Positions 17,657-27,372 of a stretch of 64,000 nt of DNA are shown piece after piece; the first letter of the stretch is position 1, and every line of letters starts with the position of its first letter. Below the pieces are notes generated by a model, which worked only from the letters and a program-made list of their open reading frames with translations, ran no database searches and was not told where the DNA came from. The DNA is taken from the NCBI GenBank assembly GCA_021802425.1, contig JAJZXJ010000001.1, positions 1 through 64,000 of the forward strand. Direction: 5' to 3'. The translations under genes and the position numbers were made by a program. The stretch is from Acidulodesulfobacterium sp021802425 (GTDB lineage: Bacteria > SZUA-79 > Acidulodesulfobacterales > Acidulodesulfobacteraceae).

Positions 17657-18949
17657 TTGATAGAAAGGTATTCTTTGCCCGAAATTGCAAAAATTTGGTC
17701 TTTAGAAAACAAATATGAGACATGGCTTAGAGTTGAATTAGCCGTGTGTTCCGCTTACAATAAATTTGGTAAAATTCCTGACAATTCCATAGGTAACATA
17801 ATTAAAAAAGCCAGATTCAATGTTGTCGAAATAGAAGAAACGGAGCGGGTTACAAGACACGATGTAATTGCTTTTTTAACCAATGTCGCAAAATATGTCG
17901 GAGAAGATTCAAGGTTTATCCACATGGGACTCACATCGTCGGATATCGGCGACACATCCTTTTCTTTAATTTTGAGGCAGGCGCTGGAACTGATACTTAA
18001 AAAAATCGAAGCTCTCGAAGGGTCTTTAAGAAATCAGGCGCTAAGACATAAGCTTACCCCTATGATAGGCAGGACACATGGAATACATGCGGAACCTATT
18101 ACATTCGGCTTTAAACTGTTGATATTTTATGAAGAGATAAAAAGAGTTAAAAAGAGGGTTAAGGATGCTATTTTATCGATTTCTTACGGCAAACTTTCGG
18201 GGGCTGTGGGAACTTATGCCAACATACCGCCCGAAGTCGAGCATGACGCGTTAGATTTGCTCGGCTTAAAATCCATTTTGTCAAATCAGGTTATTCAAAG
18301 GGATGTTTACGCCGATGCCTTTTATGCGCTTGCCGCTCTCGGCGCTTCATGCGAAAAAATTGCTCTTGAAATCAGGCATCTTATGAGAACGGAGGTTGCC
18401 GAATTAGAAGAGCCTTTTGCCCCCGGACAAAAAGGATCGTCCGCTATGCCGCACAAGAAGAACCCTATCGTATCGGAAAATATTTGCGGTCTTTCGCGTG
18501 TTTTAAGATCGAATCTTATTGCCGCCATCGAGAATATCCCGCTCTGGCATGAAAGAGACATTTCGCATTCATCCGTTGAAAGGATTATAGGACCTGATTC
18601 TACTATTTTAGCGTATTATGTGCTTAATCAGCTAATCTATTTGATTGACAATATGATTGTAAACAAGGACAATATGCTTAAAAACATAGATTTGACAAAA
18701 GGAGTAATCTTTTCTCAAAAGGTTCTTTTATCTTTGACGGGTAAAGGCATGCTGAGGGAGGATGCCTACAAAATCGTTCAAAAATTGGCGCATGAAAGCA
18801 TTCAGGCGCAAATAAATTTTAAAGATTTATTAAAAAAGGATGAGTCGGTGTTAAAGCTCATGACGATTAACGAGATCGAAGGTATTTTCGATATAAATTA
18901 CTACTATAAATATATTAATTATATTTTTGATAAGTACGCAAATATTTAA
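17657..18949 (+). CDS. purB: Adenylosuccinate lyase
   Basis: Catalyses two fumarate-releasing steps of purine synthesis (SAICAR to AICAR and adenylosuccinate to AMP). The 430-residue protein shows the fumarase-superfamily signature GSSAMPHKKNP (260-270), whose Ser is the catalytic base in the flexible loop, plus TRHDVIAFL, MGLTSSDIGDT and GRTHGIHAEP with active-site histidines. The start is TTG 17657, with GGAGGG 8 bases upstream. It opens the run of purine genes purB-purS-purQ-purL-purF, all on the plus strand. Confidence 0.97.
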   Translation: MIERYSLPEIAKIWSLENKYETWLRVELAVCSAYNKFGKIPDNSIGNIIKKARFNVVEIEETERVTRHDVIAFLTNVAKYVGEDSRFIHMGLTSSDIGDTSFSLILRQALELILKKIEALEGSLRNQALRHKLTPMIGRTHGIHAEPITFGFKLLIFYEEIKRVKKRVKDAILSISYGKLSGAVGTYANIPPEVEHDALDLLGLKSILSNQVIQRDVYADAFYALAALGASCEKIALEIRHLMRTEVAELEEPFAPGQKGSSAMPHKKNPIVSENICGLSRVLRSNLIAAIENIPLWHERDISHSSVERIIGPDSTILAYYVLNQLIYLIDNMIVNKDNMLKNIDLTKGVIFSQKVLLSLTGKGMLREDAYKIVQKLAHESIQAQINFKDLLKKDESVLKLMTINEIEGIFDINYYYKYINYIFDKYANI

Positions 18950-18996
18950 ATGAAGCATCTATTGCGTCTATCTCATCTATATTATTTTAATCTTAC

Positions 18997-19006
18997 GGGG
19001 GGGGGG
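18997..19006 (+). repeat. Homopolymeric G10 tract in the purS leader
   Basis: Ten consecutive G residues end one base before the ATG of purS. They occupy the place of the ribosome-binding site. Runs of this length can slip during replication. Confidence 0.9.
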
Positions 19007-19007
19007 A

Positions 19008-19268
19008 ATGAGCGGCAAAAAAGCAATGATTAAGGTAACATTAAAAGAAGAAGTCCTTGATCCTCAAGGAAAAGCAGTTTTATCCGTGTTAAAATCCTCC
19101 GGTTATAATAATATTAAGGATGTCAGGGTCGGAAAGTATATAGAACTTACGATAGATTCGGATAAAGAGGATAAGAGTAAAGCTGAGTTAAACGGAGAAA
19201 TAAAAGAAATATCCGAAAAAGTTCTTTCAAATCCTTTAATCGAAGAATTCGATATCGAAATAAAATGA
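19008..19268 (+). CDS. purS: Phosphoribosylformylglycinamidine synthase, PurS subunit
   Basis: An 86-residue accessory subunit that bridges PurQ and PurL in the three-part FGAM synthase. It has the usual small alpha/beta pattern: KVTLKEEVLDPQGKAVLSVLKSSGY, VRVGKYIEL, KVLSNPLIEEFDIEI. The stop overlaps the purQ start by four bases (ATGA), indicating translational coupling. The leader contains a G10 tract directly before the start codon instead of a normal spaced Shine-Dalgarno. Confidence 0.95.
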   Translation: MSGKKAMIKVTLKEEVLDPQGKAVLSVLKSSGYNNIKDVRVGKYIELTIDSDKEDKSKAELNGEIKEISEKVLSNPLIEEFDIEIK

Positions 19269-19981
19269 ATAATAAAAACATAAAAGCCGGCATAACCGTT
19301 TTCCCCGGCTCAAACTGCGATTTTGATGTATATTATGCTTTAGCCGATATTTTTGGCATAAACACCTCTTTTATATGGCATAAAGATAAAATTAACGACT
19401 TAAGCGGGTATAATTTAATTGTTATCCCCGGCGGTTTTTCTTACGGCGATTACCTCAGGGCAGGAGCGCTGGCGGCAAGAAGTTCGATTATGGAAACCTT
19501 AAGGGAATACGCGGCTAAAGGGGGCATAATACTGGGCATCTGCAATGGTTTTCAGATACTTTTAGAAGCGGGACTCTTAAGCGGGGTTATGCTCGCCAAC
19601 AGGTCGTTAAAATTTGAGTGTAAAAATGTATATCTGAAGACATTAAAAGCCGATACGCCGTTTACATGCGCCGTAAAAAAAGGCGCCGTTCTTAAAATGC
19701 CCATTGCCCATCATGACGGTAATTATTTTGCCACACCCGAAATAATAGGCGATCTGAACAAAAACGATAAAATAATTTTTAAATATTGCGAACCTGACGG
19801 GGAATTAACCGATAATTCTAATCCGAACGGCTCGCTTTATAATATAGCAGGCATTTCAAATGAAAAATTTAATGTAATGGGGCTTATGCCCCACCCTGAA
19901 AGGTCATCCGAAAAACTTCTCGGCAGCGAGGACGGGGGTTATATCTTTAAATCGATAATAAAATATATAAGAGAAAAATAA
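19265..19981 (+). CDS. purQ: Phosphoribosylformylglycinamidine synthase, PurQ glutaminase subunit
   Basis: A class I glutamine amidotransferase that supplies ammonia to PurL. The 238-residue protein has the oxyanion strand VIPGGFSYGDYLRAGA, nucleophile C93 in LGICNGFQIL, and the catalytic His/Glu in LMPHPERSSEKLLGSEDG. Length matches stand-alone PurQ. It is coupled by overlap to purS and sits four bases before purL, forming a purSQL operon. Confidence 0.97.
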   Translation: MNNKNIKAGITVFPGSNCDFDVYYALADIFGINTSFIWHKDKINDLSGYNLIVIPGGFSYGDYLRAGALAARSSIMETLREYAAKGGIILGICNGFQILLEAGLLSGVMLANRSLKFECKNVYLKTLKADTPFTCAVKKGAVLKMPIAHHDGNYFATPEIIGDLNKNDKIIFKYCEPDGELTDNSNPNGSLYNIAGISNEKFNVMGLMPHPERSSEKLLGSEDGGYIFKSIIKYIREK

Positions 19982-19985
19982 TAAA

Positions 19986-22316
19986 ATGGCAATCAAACCA
20001 AAAGTAAAAAAGCAGCCGCTTGCAAAAAAACGGGGCAAGAAGCTCGTTGAAAAGGAAAAGGAAAATTATAAGCTATTCGGTTTATCGTTAGATGAGTACA
20101 AAAAGATAAATGAACTGTTAGGACATGAACCGGACGATTTTGAACTTGGAATATTTTCGGCAATGTGGTCGGAACACTGCTCTTATAAAAGTTCGAAGGT
20201 TTATCTTAAAACACTGCCCACGAAGGGCGATAAGATTGTCATAGGGCCGGGTGAAAATGCGGGCGCCGTGGACTTTGGCGGCGGAGATGCGCTTATTTTT
20301 AAAATGGAAAGCCATAATCATCCCTCCTTTATAGAACCGTTTCAAGGGGCTGCCACGGGCGTCGGCGGTATTATGAGGGATATTTTTACAATGGGCGCCC
20401 GCCCGATTGCAAATCTTAATTCATTAAGGTTTGGAAGTTGTTTTAATCCGAAAACGCCTTACTATGTTTCCGAAGTCGTCAAAGGGATCGGGTTTTACGG
20501 AAATTGCATGGGCGTTCCGACCGTAGGTGGGGAAGTTGTTTTTGACGAATGTTATAACGACAATATATTGGTAAACGCTTTTACGATAGGGATAGTAAAA
20601 AAAGACGGAATATTTTTATCTTCAAAATGCGAGGTTGGAAATATTGTCGTTTATGTCGGTTCCGCAACGGGGATGGACGGGATACACGGGGCAACAATGG
20701 CTTCCGAGGAGTTTGACTCAAAAAAGAACAAAAAGAGGAGCACGGTGCAGGTCGGGGATCCTTTTACGGAAAAGCTATTATTGGAAGCCTGTCTTGAGGC
20801 AATGGATAAAAAACTCATAGTTTCCATTCAAGATATGGGAGCGGCAGGCATTACGAGCTCATCCTTCGAAATGGCCGACAAAAGCGGACACGGTATGATC
20901 ATTAACCTTGACGCTTTTCCTTTGCGAACGCCCAACATGGCTCCTGTCGAGATTATGCTTTCGGAATCGCAGGAAAGAATGCTTCTTGCCACAGGAAGAG
21001 AAGATTTCGACGCGTTAAACGGGGTTTTTGACAAATGGGGTTTAAACTGCGTTAAAGTGGGTGAAGTTATAGACGAAAAGACCATAAAGTTCTATTATAA
21101 TTCTAAACCTTATAAGTCTCTCGATGTCGGCATGGTCGTGAATGGTCCCGCATATAACAGGCCTAAAATAAAACCTGAATATTTACAAAAAATATTACCT
21201 GTAAAAATTAATAATTATAAGGTTCCGAAAAATTTAAACGAAGTAGCTGAAAGGTTGATAATGCATCCTAATATAGCATCAAAAAGGCCGATTTTTACCC
21301 AGTACGATTACTCTATAGGTACAAATACCGTTACCCCCCCGGGTTTTTCGGCCGCGGTTTTAAGGGTTAAAGGCTGTAACGAAGCAGGCAAAGACGGCAG
21401 GAACGATAATAATAAGGGATTTTTATTGAATGTTAGCGGCAATTCCAGATATGCTTACTTAAATCCGTATATGGGGGGCGTCCTTGCCGTAGCGGAATGC
21501 GCCAGAAATATTGCAGCCTGCGGCGGAACTCCTGTTGCCATAACCGACTGTCTTAATTTTGCAAGTCCGGAAGACCCTGAAGTTATGTGGCAATTTAGCG
21601 AAGTAGTTAAAGGCATTAAAGACGCCGCCATAAAACTAAATACACCCGTTATAAGCGGGAATGTCAGCTTTTATAACGAAACCGCAAAAAAGGAAACCGG
21701 CAAAACCATAATTTCTAAAATCTATCCTACGCCGGTAATCGGTATGGTTGGATTTATAGAAGATGTCAATAATGCCGTAACGCCGTATTTTAAAGATGAA
21801 GGCGATGAAATTTTTTTACTCGGCAGACTTAAGGGGGATTTGGGCGGCAGTTTATATATGGATTTAGTTCATAAAGATTTTTATCAAAAACCGGCAGGCA
21901 TCGATTTAGACTATGAAATAAGCCTTCAAAACTGTATAAGGTCATTGATAAATAGCGGCATGGTGAAAAGCGCCGCGGATATTAGCGAGGGGGGTATTTT
22001 TGTTGCTTTAGCCGAAAGCTCTATTACAAATCCGAATAAAATTCTGGGATTTACGGTCGATTTAAATATTAAAGAATTAAGGAACGACGAGATTTTGTTT
22101 TCCGAATTTGAACAGGCTTTCATCATAACCTCAAATAGCATTGTTAAGCAAAAATTATTAAAGGCGGCGGGTAATTTTAATGTAAGTTTGTTGAAAATAG
22201 GCACTGTCGGCAAAGATGTGATGAAAATTAATAACACAATAGAGCTAAAAAGTGATACAATAAAATATGGATACGAAAGGGGAGTAGAAAAGATTATTAG
22301 CGCCGCCTATATGTAA
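19986..22316 (+). CDS. purL: Phosphoribosylformylglycinamidine synthase, PurL subunit
   Basis: The ATP-dependent synthetase subunit of the small (PurS-dependent) type, making FGAM from FGAR and ammonia. The 776-residue chain contains SAMWSEHCSYKSSK (catalytic His), GENAGAVDFGGGDALIFKMESHNHPS, GVGGIMRDIFTMGARP, and a second AIRS-like half with VLRVKGCNEAGKDG and DISEGGIFVALAES. A Lys/Arg-rich tail of ~25 residues precedes the usual start. There is no clear Shine-Dalgarno at 19986, so initiation may depend on re-initiation after purQ four bases upstream. Confidence 0.97.
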   Translation: MAIKPKVKKQPLAKKRGKKLVEKEKENYKLFGLSLDEYKKINELLGHEPDDFELGIFSAMWSEHCSYKSSKVYLKTLPTKGDKIVIGPGENAGAVDFGGGDALIFKMESHNHPSFIEPFQGAATGVGGIMRDIFTMGARPIANLNSLRFGSCFNPKTPYYVSEVVKGIGFYGNCMGVPTVGGEVVFDECYNDNILVNAFTIGIVKKDGIFLSSKCEVGNIVVYVGSATGMDGIHGATMASEEFDSKKNKKRSTVQVGDPFTEKLLLEACLEAMDKKLIVSIQDMGAAGITSSSFEMADKSGHGMIINLDAFPLRTPNMAPVEIMLSESQERMLLATGREDFDALNGVFDKWGLNCVKVGEVIDEKTIKFYYNSKPYKSLDVGMVVNGPAYNRPKIKPEYLQKILPVKINNYKVPKNLNEVAERLIMHPNIASKRPIFTQYDYSIGTNTVTPPGFSAAVLRVKGCNEAGKDGRNDNNKGFLLNVSGNSRYAYLNPYMGGVLAVAECARNIAACGGTPVAITDCLNFASPEDPEVMWQFSEVVKGIKDAAIKLNTPVISGNVSFYNETAKKETGKTIISKIYPTPVIGMVGFIEDVNNAVTPYFKDEGDEIFLLGRLKGDLGGSLYMDLVHKDFYQKPAGIDLDYEISLQNCIRSLINSGMVKSAADISEGGIFVALAESSITNPNKILGFTVDLNIKELRNDEILFSEFEQAFIITSNSIVKQKLLKAAGNFNVSLLKIGTVGKDVMKINNTIELKSDTIKYGYERGVEKIISAAYM

Positions 22317-22404
22317 AGCCGACCCCCGTTATATTTATTTTTTTATTTAATTAGATTTTTATAATTTTTAAAACCTTAAAAATTAAAAGAGGTTTTTGTT
22401 AAAA

Positions 22405-23811
22405 ATGGAAGAAATTAAAGATGAATGCGGCGTATTTGGCATATATAACCATGAAGAAGCTCCAAATATTACATATCTGGGGTTATATGCTCTTCAACAC
22501 AGGGGTCAGGAGTCCTGCGGTATTGCATCATCCGATAATAGAAACATATACTTTCATAAAAGTTTAGGGCTGGTAAACGATGTCTTTAAAGAAAATACCC
22601 TTTCCCAGTTAAAAGGTAAAAATGCCATAGGGCATGTCAGATATTCGACATCAGGCGAAACGCTTCTTAAAAACGCTCAACCCTTAGTTGCGGACTACTA
22701 TTACGGGTCAATCTCCGTGGCACACAACGGGAACTTAACAAATGCGCATGTGATAAAGGAGGAACTAGAGGAAAACGGCTCGATATTTTCCTCCACATCG
22801 GATACCGAAGTTGTAATCCATTTAATTGCCTCATCAACCGAAAGCCTTCTTATAGACAGGGTCGTTAGCTCGCTAAAAAGGCTTAAGGGCGCATACTCCT
22901 TTCTTTTTCTTTCGGAAAAAGAGGTGATAGCGGCAAGAGACCCGTTTGGCTTTAGACCGCTCGTCATGGGAAAGGTTAACGGTTCCATTGTTTTTGCATC
23001 GGAAACATGTGCCTTAGATTTGATAAATGCCGTCTATTTAAGGGATGTTGAACCTGGAGAGGTAATATTGGTTAACAACGAAGGGATTAAAAGCATATTT
23101 CCCTTTGAAAAAGAAAAAAAATCGCGATGCGTATTTGAGCTGATATATTTTGCAAGACCGGACAGTCTTTTTAACGGAAAGTCCATTTATAAACTTCGCA
23201 TTCAAATGGGCATGGAACTCGCAAAAGAAGCTAATGCCGATGCCGACATAGTGATACCGGTTCCGGATTCCGGTGTTCCAGCCGCTTTAGGATTTGCCAA
23301 GGAATCCGGCATCGACTTCGAGATGGGTTTTACAAGAAACCACTATGTCGGCCGAACCTTTATAGAGCCAAAAAAGGCTATAAGGCATTTCGGCGTTAAG
23401 GTTAAGCTAAACCCTGTTTTGGATGTTATAAAAGGAAAAAGAGTGGTTGTCGTGGACGACTCCGTCGTAAGAGGCACCACATCGAAAAAGATTGTGGATA
23501 TGCTAAAACTTGCCGGAGCAAAAGAGATACATCTTCGCTTAAGCTCCCCGATGGTGACGGCTCCCTGTTTTTATGGAATCGACACCCCCGTTAAAGACGA
23601 ACTTATAGCATCGAAATATAGCGAAAAAGAGATTAATGCTAAGCTTGGCGCCAGTTCGACAAGATTTTTATCGTTAGACGGCTTAAGAAGGGCGGTCGGA
23701 GACGAAATGAACTTCTGCGAAGCCTGTTTTTCCGGTATCTATCCGCAGGCAATTTATATAGAAACTCAAGAAAACAGGCAGCTTAAACTGTTCAGTAAAG
23801 AGATTTTTTAA
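22405..23811 (+). CDS. purF: Amidophosphoribosyltransferase
   Basis: The committed step of purine synthesis: PRPP + glutamine to phosphoribosylamine. The start at ATG 22405 gives MEEIKDE followed by C8, the N-terminal nucleophile exposed by propeptide cleavage (CGVFGIYNHEEAP). This resembles the Bacillus-type precursor. The four [4Fe-4S]-ligand cysteines are all visible: one in SRCVFELIYFARPDS, one in APCFYGIDTP and two in NFCEACFSGIYP. The PRPP loop is VVVVDDSVVRGTTS. An alternative TTG 22396 is only three bases from AGAGG and is less likely. An 88-base gap separates it from purL, and pyrE follows. Confidence 0.97.
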   Translation: MEEIKDECGVFGIYNHEEAPNITYLGLYALQHRGQESCGIASSDNRNIYFHKSLGLVNDVFKENTLSQLKGKNAIGHVRYSTSGETLLKNAQPLVADYYYGSISVAHNGNLTNAHVIKEELEENGSIFSSTSDTEVVIHLIASSTESLLIDRVVSSLKRLKGAYSFLFLSEKEVIAARDPFGFRPLVMGKVNGSIVFASETCALDLINAVYLRDVEPGEVILVNNEGIKSIFPFEKEKKSRCVFELIYFARPDSLFNGKSIYKLRIQMGMELAKEANADADIVIPVPDSGVPAALGFAKESGIDFEMGFTRNHYVGRTFIEPKKAIRHFGVKVKLNPVLDVIKGKRVVVVDDSVVRGTTSKKIVDMLKLAGAKEIHLRLSSPMVTAPCFYGIDTPVKDELIASKYSEKEINAKLGASSTRFLSLDGLRRAVGDEMNFCEACFSGIYPQAIYIETQENRQLKLFSKEIF

Positions 23812-23830
23812 GCCTTAACCGTGTAAGTTT

Positions 23831-24385
23831 ATGGAAAACATAAAAGAAAAAATTTTAACGGCGATAAAGTCCCTTTGTTACGAAAAGAAGGAGTTTACAT
23901 TAGCTTCAGGTAAAAAAAGCAATTTTTATATCGATTTAAGAAGAATTTCCTTTGACGGCAAATACTTATATCACATCGGTAAACTGCTTTACGAATACAT
24001 TAAAAGTCATCCAGATTTAAAATTTTCGGTTGTTGCCGGCGTTCCGATAGGGGGCTTGCCGCTTGTGTCCTCGACGATTATTGCCGGTTTTTTAGATAAT
24101 AATCCTTTAAAATCGGTCGTTATCAGAAAAGAAAAAAAGGATTACGGCAAAGGGAACCTTATCGAACCGGTGCAATTTTTGTCTAAAGGTTCCAATATCC
24201 TCATTATAGAAGATGTCGTTACTACGGGAGGTTCCATTCTAAAGGCCGTGAAAAGCGCAAGGGACGAAGGTTATGAAATTACCGATGCTTTATGCATAGT
24301 CGATAGAAATGAGGGCGGGAAAGAGAACTTAAAAGAAAACGGCGTTATGCTTCATTCTATATTCTTAAGAAGCGATATCGAATAA
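23831..24385 (+). CDS. pyrE: Orotate phosphoribosyltransferase
   Basis: Couples orotate with PRPP to give OMP in pyrimidine synthesis. The 184-residue protein has the FTLASGKKSNFYIDLRR substrate segment, VVIRKEKKDYG (conserved lysines in the mobile loop) and the PRPP-binding loop NILIIEDVVTTGGSILKAV. It is 19 bases behind purF, so purine and pyrimidine PRPP users appear cotranscribed. Confidence 0.95.
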   Translation: MENIKEKILTAIKSLCYEKKEFTLASGKKSNFYIDLRRISFDGKYLYHIGKLLYEYIKSHPDLKFSVVAGVPIGGLPLVSSTIIAGFLDNNPLKSVVIRKEKKDYGKGNLIEPVQFLSKGSNILIIEDVVTTGGSILKAVKSARDEGYEITDALCIVDRNEGGKENLKENGVMLHSIFLRSDIE

Positions 24386-24418
24386 AATTGTTAAATTCAG
24401 TTAATTTATTAATAAGCC

Positions 24419-25102
24419 ATGATTAGAGAAAGCCAAAATAAACATAACTTGCCCGCGGCTTTTTTTATTTTAATTCTGCTTGTGTTAATTTCATCCCTCG
24501 ATTTTTCCGGGTGCTCTTTTGCCCCGTTATCTAAGCCATACATGTATAACAGCCGAGTTCTTCCGGGTAAATTCAGCTATAAGGCGTCTTTAAAGAAATG
24601 GACGAGAAAAGCGGACATTTATAACAGGTTCAACACCGTAATGTTTCTTAGGGCCACATTTTTTAATGCCCCGTTCAGATATGCTTACGCAATGGAGTAT
24701 GCAAAATATTATATGTTAACCCAAAAAGCCTTTAAGGAAAAACTTAATAAGTCATATTCAAATCTTAACAAGCATATCGGCTTTTTTGTTTCGGTTTATA
24801 CTCCTCAAAAAGATTATAACAATTTAGATTCTATTCGTTCGATATGGTTAGTCTATTTGATAAATAATAAGGGGGAGAGCGTATTACCGCTCAGTATAAA
24901 GCCTGCGCAGCAAAAAAGAGTATTTTTAAAGACATTTTTCCCCTATGTTACCGACTGGTCAAAGCAATATATAATTAAATTTCCAAGATATTATAATAAA
25001 AAAAATAAAAAGTTATTAATAAGCCCCGCTACCAAATGGATTAAACTAATCATTACGGGAGTGAACGGGAGAGCCGTTTTAAAGTGGGATTTTAACGATT
25101 GA
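24419..25102 (+). CDS. Putative lipoprotein of unknown function
   Basis: A 227-residue protein with an N-terminal hydrophobic segment (AAFFILILLVLISSLDFSG) and a lipobox-like Cys in LDFSGCSF, suggesting lipid anchoring. The mature part is basic and aromatic (FNTVMFLRATFFNAPFRYAYAMEYAKYY), with later strands ending ITGVNGRAVLKWDF. I do not recognise a family. It stands between pyrE and nadB in the same direction and may be a conserved lineage-specific envelope protein. Confidence 0.6.
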   Translation: MIRESQNKHNLPAAFFILILLVLISSLDFSGCSFAPLSKPYMYNSRVLPGKFSYKASLKKWTRKADIYNRFNTVMFLRATFFNAPFRYAYAMEYAKYYMLTQKAFKEKLNKSYSNLNKHIGFFVSVYTPQKDYNNLDSIRSIWLVYLINNKGESVLPLSIKPAQQKRVFLKTFFPYVTDWSKQYIIKFPRYYNKKNKKLLISPATKWIKLIITGVNGRAVLKWDFND

Positions 25103-25163
25103 TTATTACCTGTGCAGATGAAATACCTTAAAATATCCGTTTTAATTTAATGCCATACATACC

Positions 25164-26807
25164 GTGACACATTTTAATGTTCTAATTATAGGTTCTGGAA
25201 TAGCGGGTCTTTCTCTTGCAAATAGGTTCGGCGAAACGGTTTCCGTCGGCATATTTACAAAAAAAGAGGAAGCGGAATCCAACACAAATTACGCTCAGGG
25301 GGGGCTTGCCGCCGTTATGAATCTTACCAAAGATTCTTATGAAAAGCATGTAAAAGATACATTAGCCGCAGGCGACGGTTTATGCGACGAGGATGTCGTC
25401 AGAATGGTGGTGGAAGAGGGGCCGGGTGTCGTACGCGACCTTTTAGACTGGGGGGTTAATTTTGCGAAACACAAAGAAAACAATGAGGAATTTGATTTAG
25501 GACGAGAAGGCGGGCATTCCGAAAGAAGGGTCCTTCACGCGGGGGACATCACCGGAAGGGAGATAGAAAGGGCATTAGTCGATACATCGAGGAAAAAACC
25601 CAATATAAAAATATTTGAGAATCATATCGGGGTCGATTTGATAACGACGCATAAGCTTAAAGCCGAAAGAGAGAGGAAAAATAGGATTTTGGGGGCGTAT
25701 TTTTTAAATAAAAATATCAATAAGGTTATAACGGTGAGCGCGGATGTTGTCGTTTTGGCAACGGGCGGCGCAGGAAAGGTTTTTCTATATACATCTAATC
25801 CCGATATATCCACCGGCGACGGTGTTGCAATGGCAAAAAGGGCAGGCGCGAATATTGCCAATATGGAATTTTATCAGTTTCATCCAACCATACTATACCA
25901 CCCTGAGGCTAAATCTTTCCTGATATCCGAGGCATTAAGGGGAGAGGGCGGGGTTTTAAGGCTAAAAGACGGAACGCCCTTTATGGATAAGGTTCACCCT
26001 TTAAAGAGCTTAGCCCCGAGGGATATTGTGGCAAGGACGATTGACTTCGAATTAAAAAGAACGGGGGGTGATTGCGTCTATCTCGATATGACTCACAAAA
26101 GCAGGGAATTTTTAGAGAAAAGGTTTCCCGATATATTTAAAACCACTTTAAGTTTCGGTATAGATATGTCAAAGAAATGGATTCCGGTTGTTCCCGCCGC
26201 CCATTATCTTTGCGGGGGGGTGTTGACCGACAAAAAAGGACTTACATCGATAGGCAATTTATATGCAATCGGCGAGGTAGCCTGCACCGGTCTTCACGGG
26301 GCAAACAGGCTTGCAAGCAATTCACTTCTCGAGGGATGCGTTTTTGCAAAAAAGGCTTATGAGGCAACAGTCCCGATGTTTAAAAAAGACGAGGGGTTTG
26401 GTAAGGGCAAGGCAAGAGCGGTTTCGGGCTTGGTATTGCATAGCGGTGAGCCTGTTACACTGCCCGAGTGGAAAGATTTTGGGCTGGAGGTAGCGGATGA
26501 GCTGATAGTTATAACGCATAACTGGGATGAACTCCGGCGCGCTATGTGGAACTATGTGGGCATTGTCCGTTCAAACAAAAGACTTGAGAGGGCAAAAAGA
26601 AGGATAGACAACCTCATAGCCGAAATCAAGGAATACTACTGGAATTTTAAAATATCTCCAGATTTATTGGAATTAAGAAACATAGCCGAGGTTGCAAACC
26701 TTATAATCACATCCGCAAGCCTAAGAAAAGAATCAAGAGGAACACACTACAATATTGACTATCCCTATAAAGACGATACTGCGTTTAAGCACCCTACGAT
26801 ACTTTAA
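25164..26807 (+). CDS. nadB: L-aspartate oxidase
   Basis: FAD enzyme that oxidises aspartate to iminoaspartate, the first step of de novo NAD synthesis; it can use oxygen or fumarate. The 547-residue protein begins with the dinucleotide motif GSGIAGLSLA. It has YAQGGLAAV, RRVLHAGDITGREIERAL with the active-site His/Arg region, the flavin loop GGAGKVFLYTSNPDISTGDGVAMA, HPTILY and YAIGEVACTGLHGANRLASNSLLEG. A helical C-terminal domain is complete. The start is GTG 25164. nadA and nadC are not in the window. Confidence 0.96.
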   Translation: MTHFNVLIIGSGIAGLSLANRFGETVSVGIFTKKEEAESNTNYAQGGLAAVMNLTKDSYEKHVKDTLAAGDGLCDEDVVRMVVEEGPGVVRDLLDWGVNFAKHKENNEEFDLGREGGHSERRVLHAGDITGREIERALVDTSRKKPNIKIFENHIGVDLITTHKLKAERERKNRILGAYFLNKNINKVITVSADVVVLATGGAGKVFLYTSNPDISTGDGVAMAKRAGANIANMEFYQFHPTILYHPEAKSFLISEALRGEGGVLRLKDGTPFMDKVHPLKSLAPRDIVARTIDFELKRTGGDCVYLDMTHKSREFLEKRFPDIFKTTLSFGIDMSKKWIPVVPAAHYLCGGVLTDKKGLTSIGNLYAIGEVACTGLHGANRLASNSLLEGCVFAKKAYEATVPMFKKDEGFGKGKARAVSGLVLHSGEPVTLPEWKDFGLEVADELIVITHNWDELRRAMWNYVGIVRSNKRLERAKRRIDNLIAEIKEYYWNFKISPDLLELRNIAEVANLIITSASLRKESRGTHYNIDYPYKDDTAFKHPTIL

Positions 26808-26916
26808 TTCAACAATTAACAATTAATCCAGCTGCTTCTAAGTTCTTCCGTTTTATTTATTCTCGGCCTGTAATTTCGTTAAAATTTCACAAAAATTTAA
26901 TAGAATTGAAACAATT

Positions 26917-26950
26917 CCGTCATAATTCTGTAATATAAATATGGTATAGT
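26917..26950 (+). promoter_or_regulatory. PhoB-type promoter (Pho box plus -10)
   Basis: Two 7-base half-sites, CCGTCAT (26917-26923) and CTGTAAT (26928-26934), are separated by AATT, the 11-base period of a Pho box. A -10 TATAGT lies at 26945-26950, exactly 10 bases downstream, so the box replaces the -35 element. The same spacing is seen at the pst promoter. It precedes the 73-residue gene at 27027 by ~75 bases. Confidence 0.72.
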
Positions 26951-27026
26951 GAATTTAATTAAATTTAATTAAATTAAATCAATATTACACTAAACCGGAA
27001 TCAAAAAAGAAAGGGAGGGATTTATC

Positions 27027-27248
27027 GTGAAAATGAAAAACAATTTTAACATTTTTTCTCTTTTTAAATCAAAGCAAAACAGGCTTCAAAGAAAACAAAA
27101 AAGCTGCAGGCAAATTATGAAGGAAATATCTAAAAGAATAAAGGAACAGAAAGATTTTGAGGATTTATATATACGGCTTATGAAAATAAAAGCGTACGCC
27201 TCTCTTAAAGAAGCCGGAGTAAATATGGAAAAATTACAAAAATTATAA
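27027..27248 (+). CDS. Small basic protein of unknown function, probably phosphate-starvation induced
   Basis: A 73-residue basic protein (MKMKNNFNIFSLFKSKQNRLQRKQKSCRQ...) with a predicted amphipathic helical second half (EISKRIKEQKDFEDLYIRLMKIKAYASLKEAG). No signal peptide, membrane segment or known domain. GGGAGGG lies 10 bases before GTG 27027. The gene has its own Pho box promoter, so expression is expected when phosphate is scarce. It could be a regulatory or adaptor peptide; nothing specific can be claimed. Confidence 0.6.
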   Translation: MKMKNNFNIFSLFKSKQNRLQRKQKSCRQIMKEISKRIKEQKDFEDLYIRLMKIKAYASLKEAGVNMEKLQKL

Positions 27249-27372
27249 GCCGAAACCGAAATGGACAGGCGGGTGAGATAGTTAGAATAATGCCAAAGCC
27301 CCCTCCCTAACCCATAAAGGGAGAGGGGAATTTGGTCTATATCCTGAATAGCCGTAAATTATAAATTATGCG

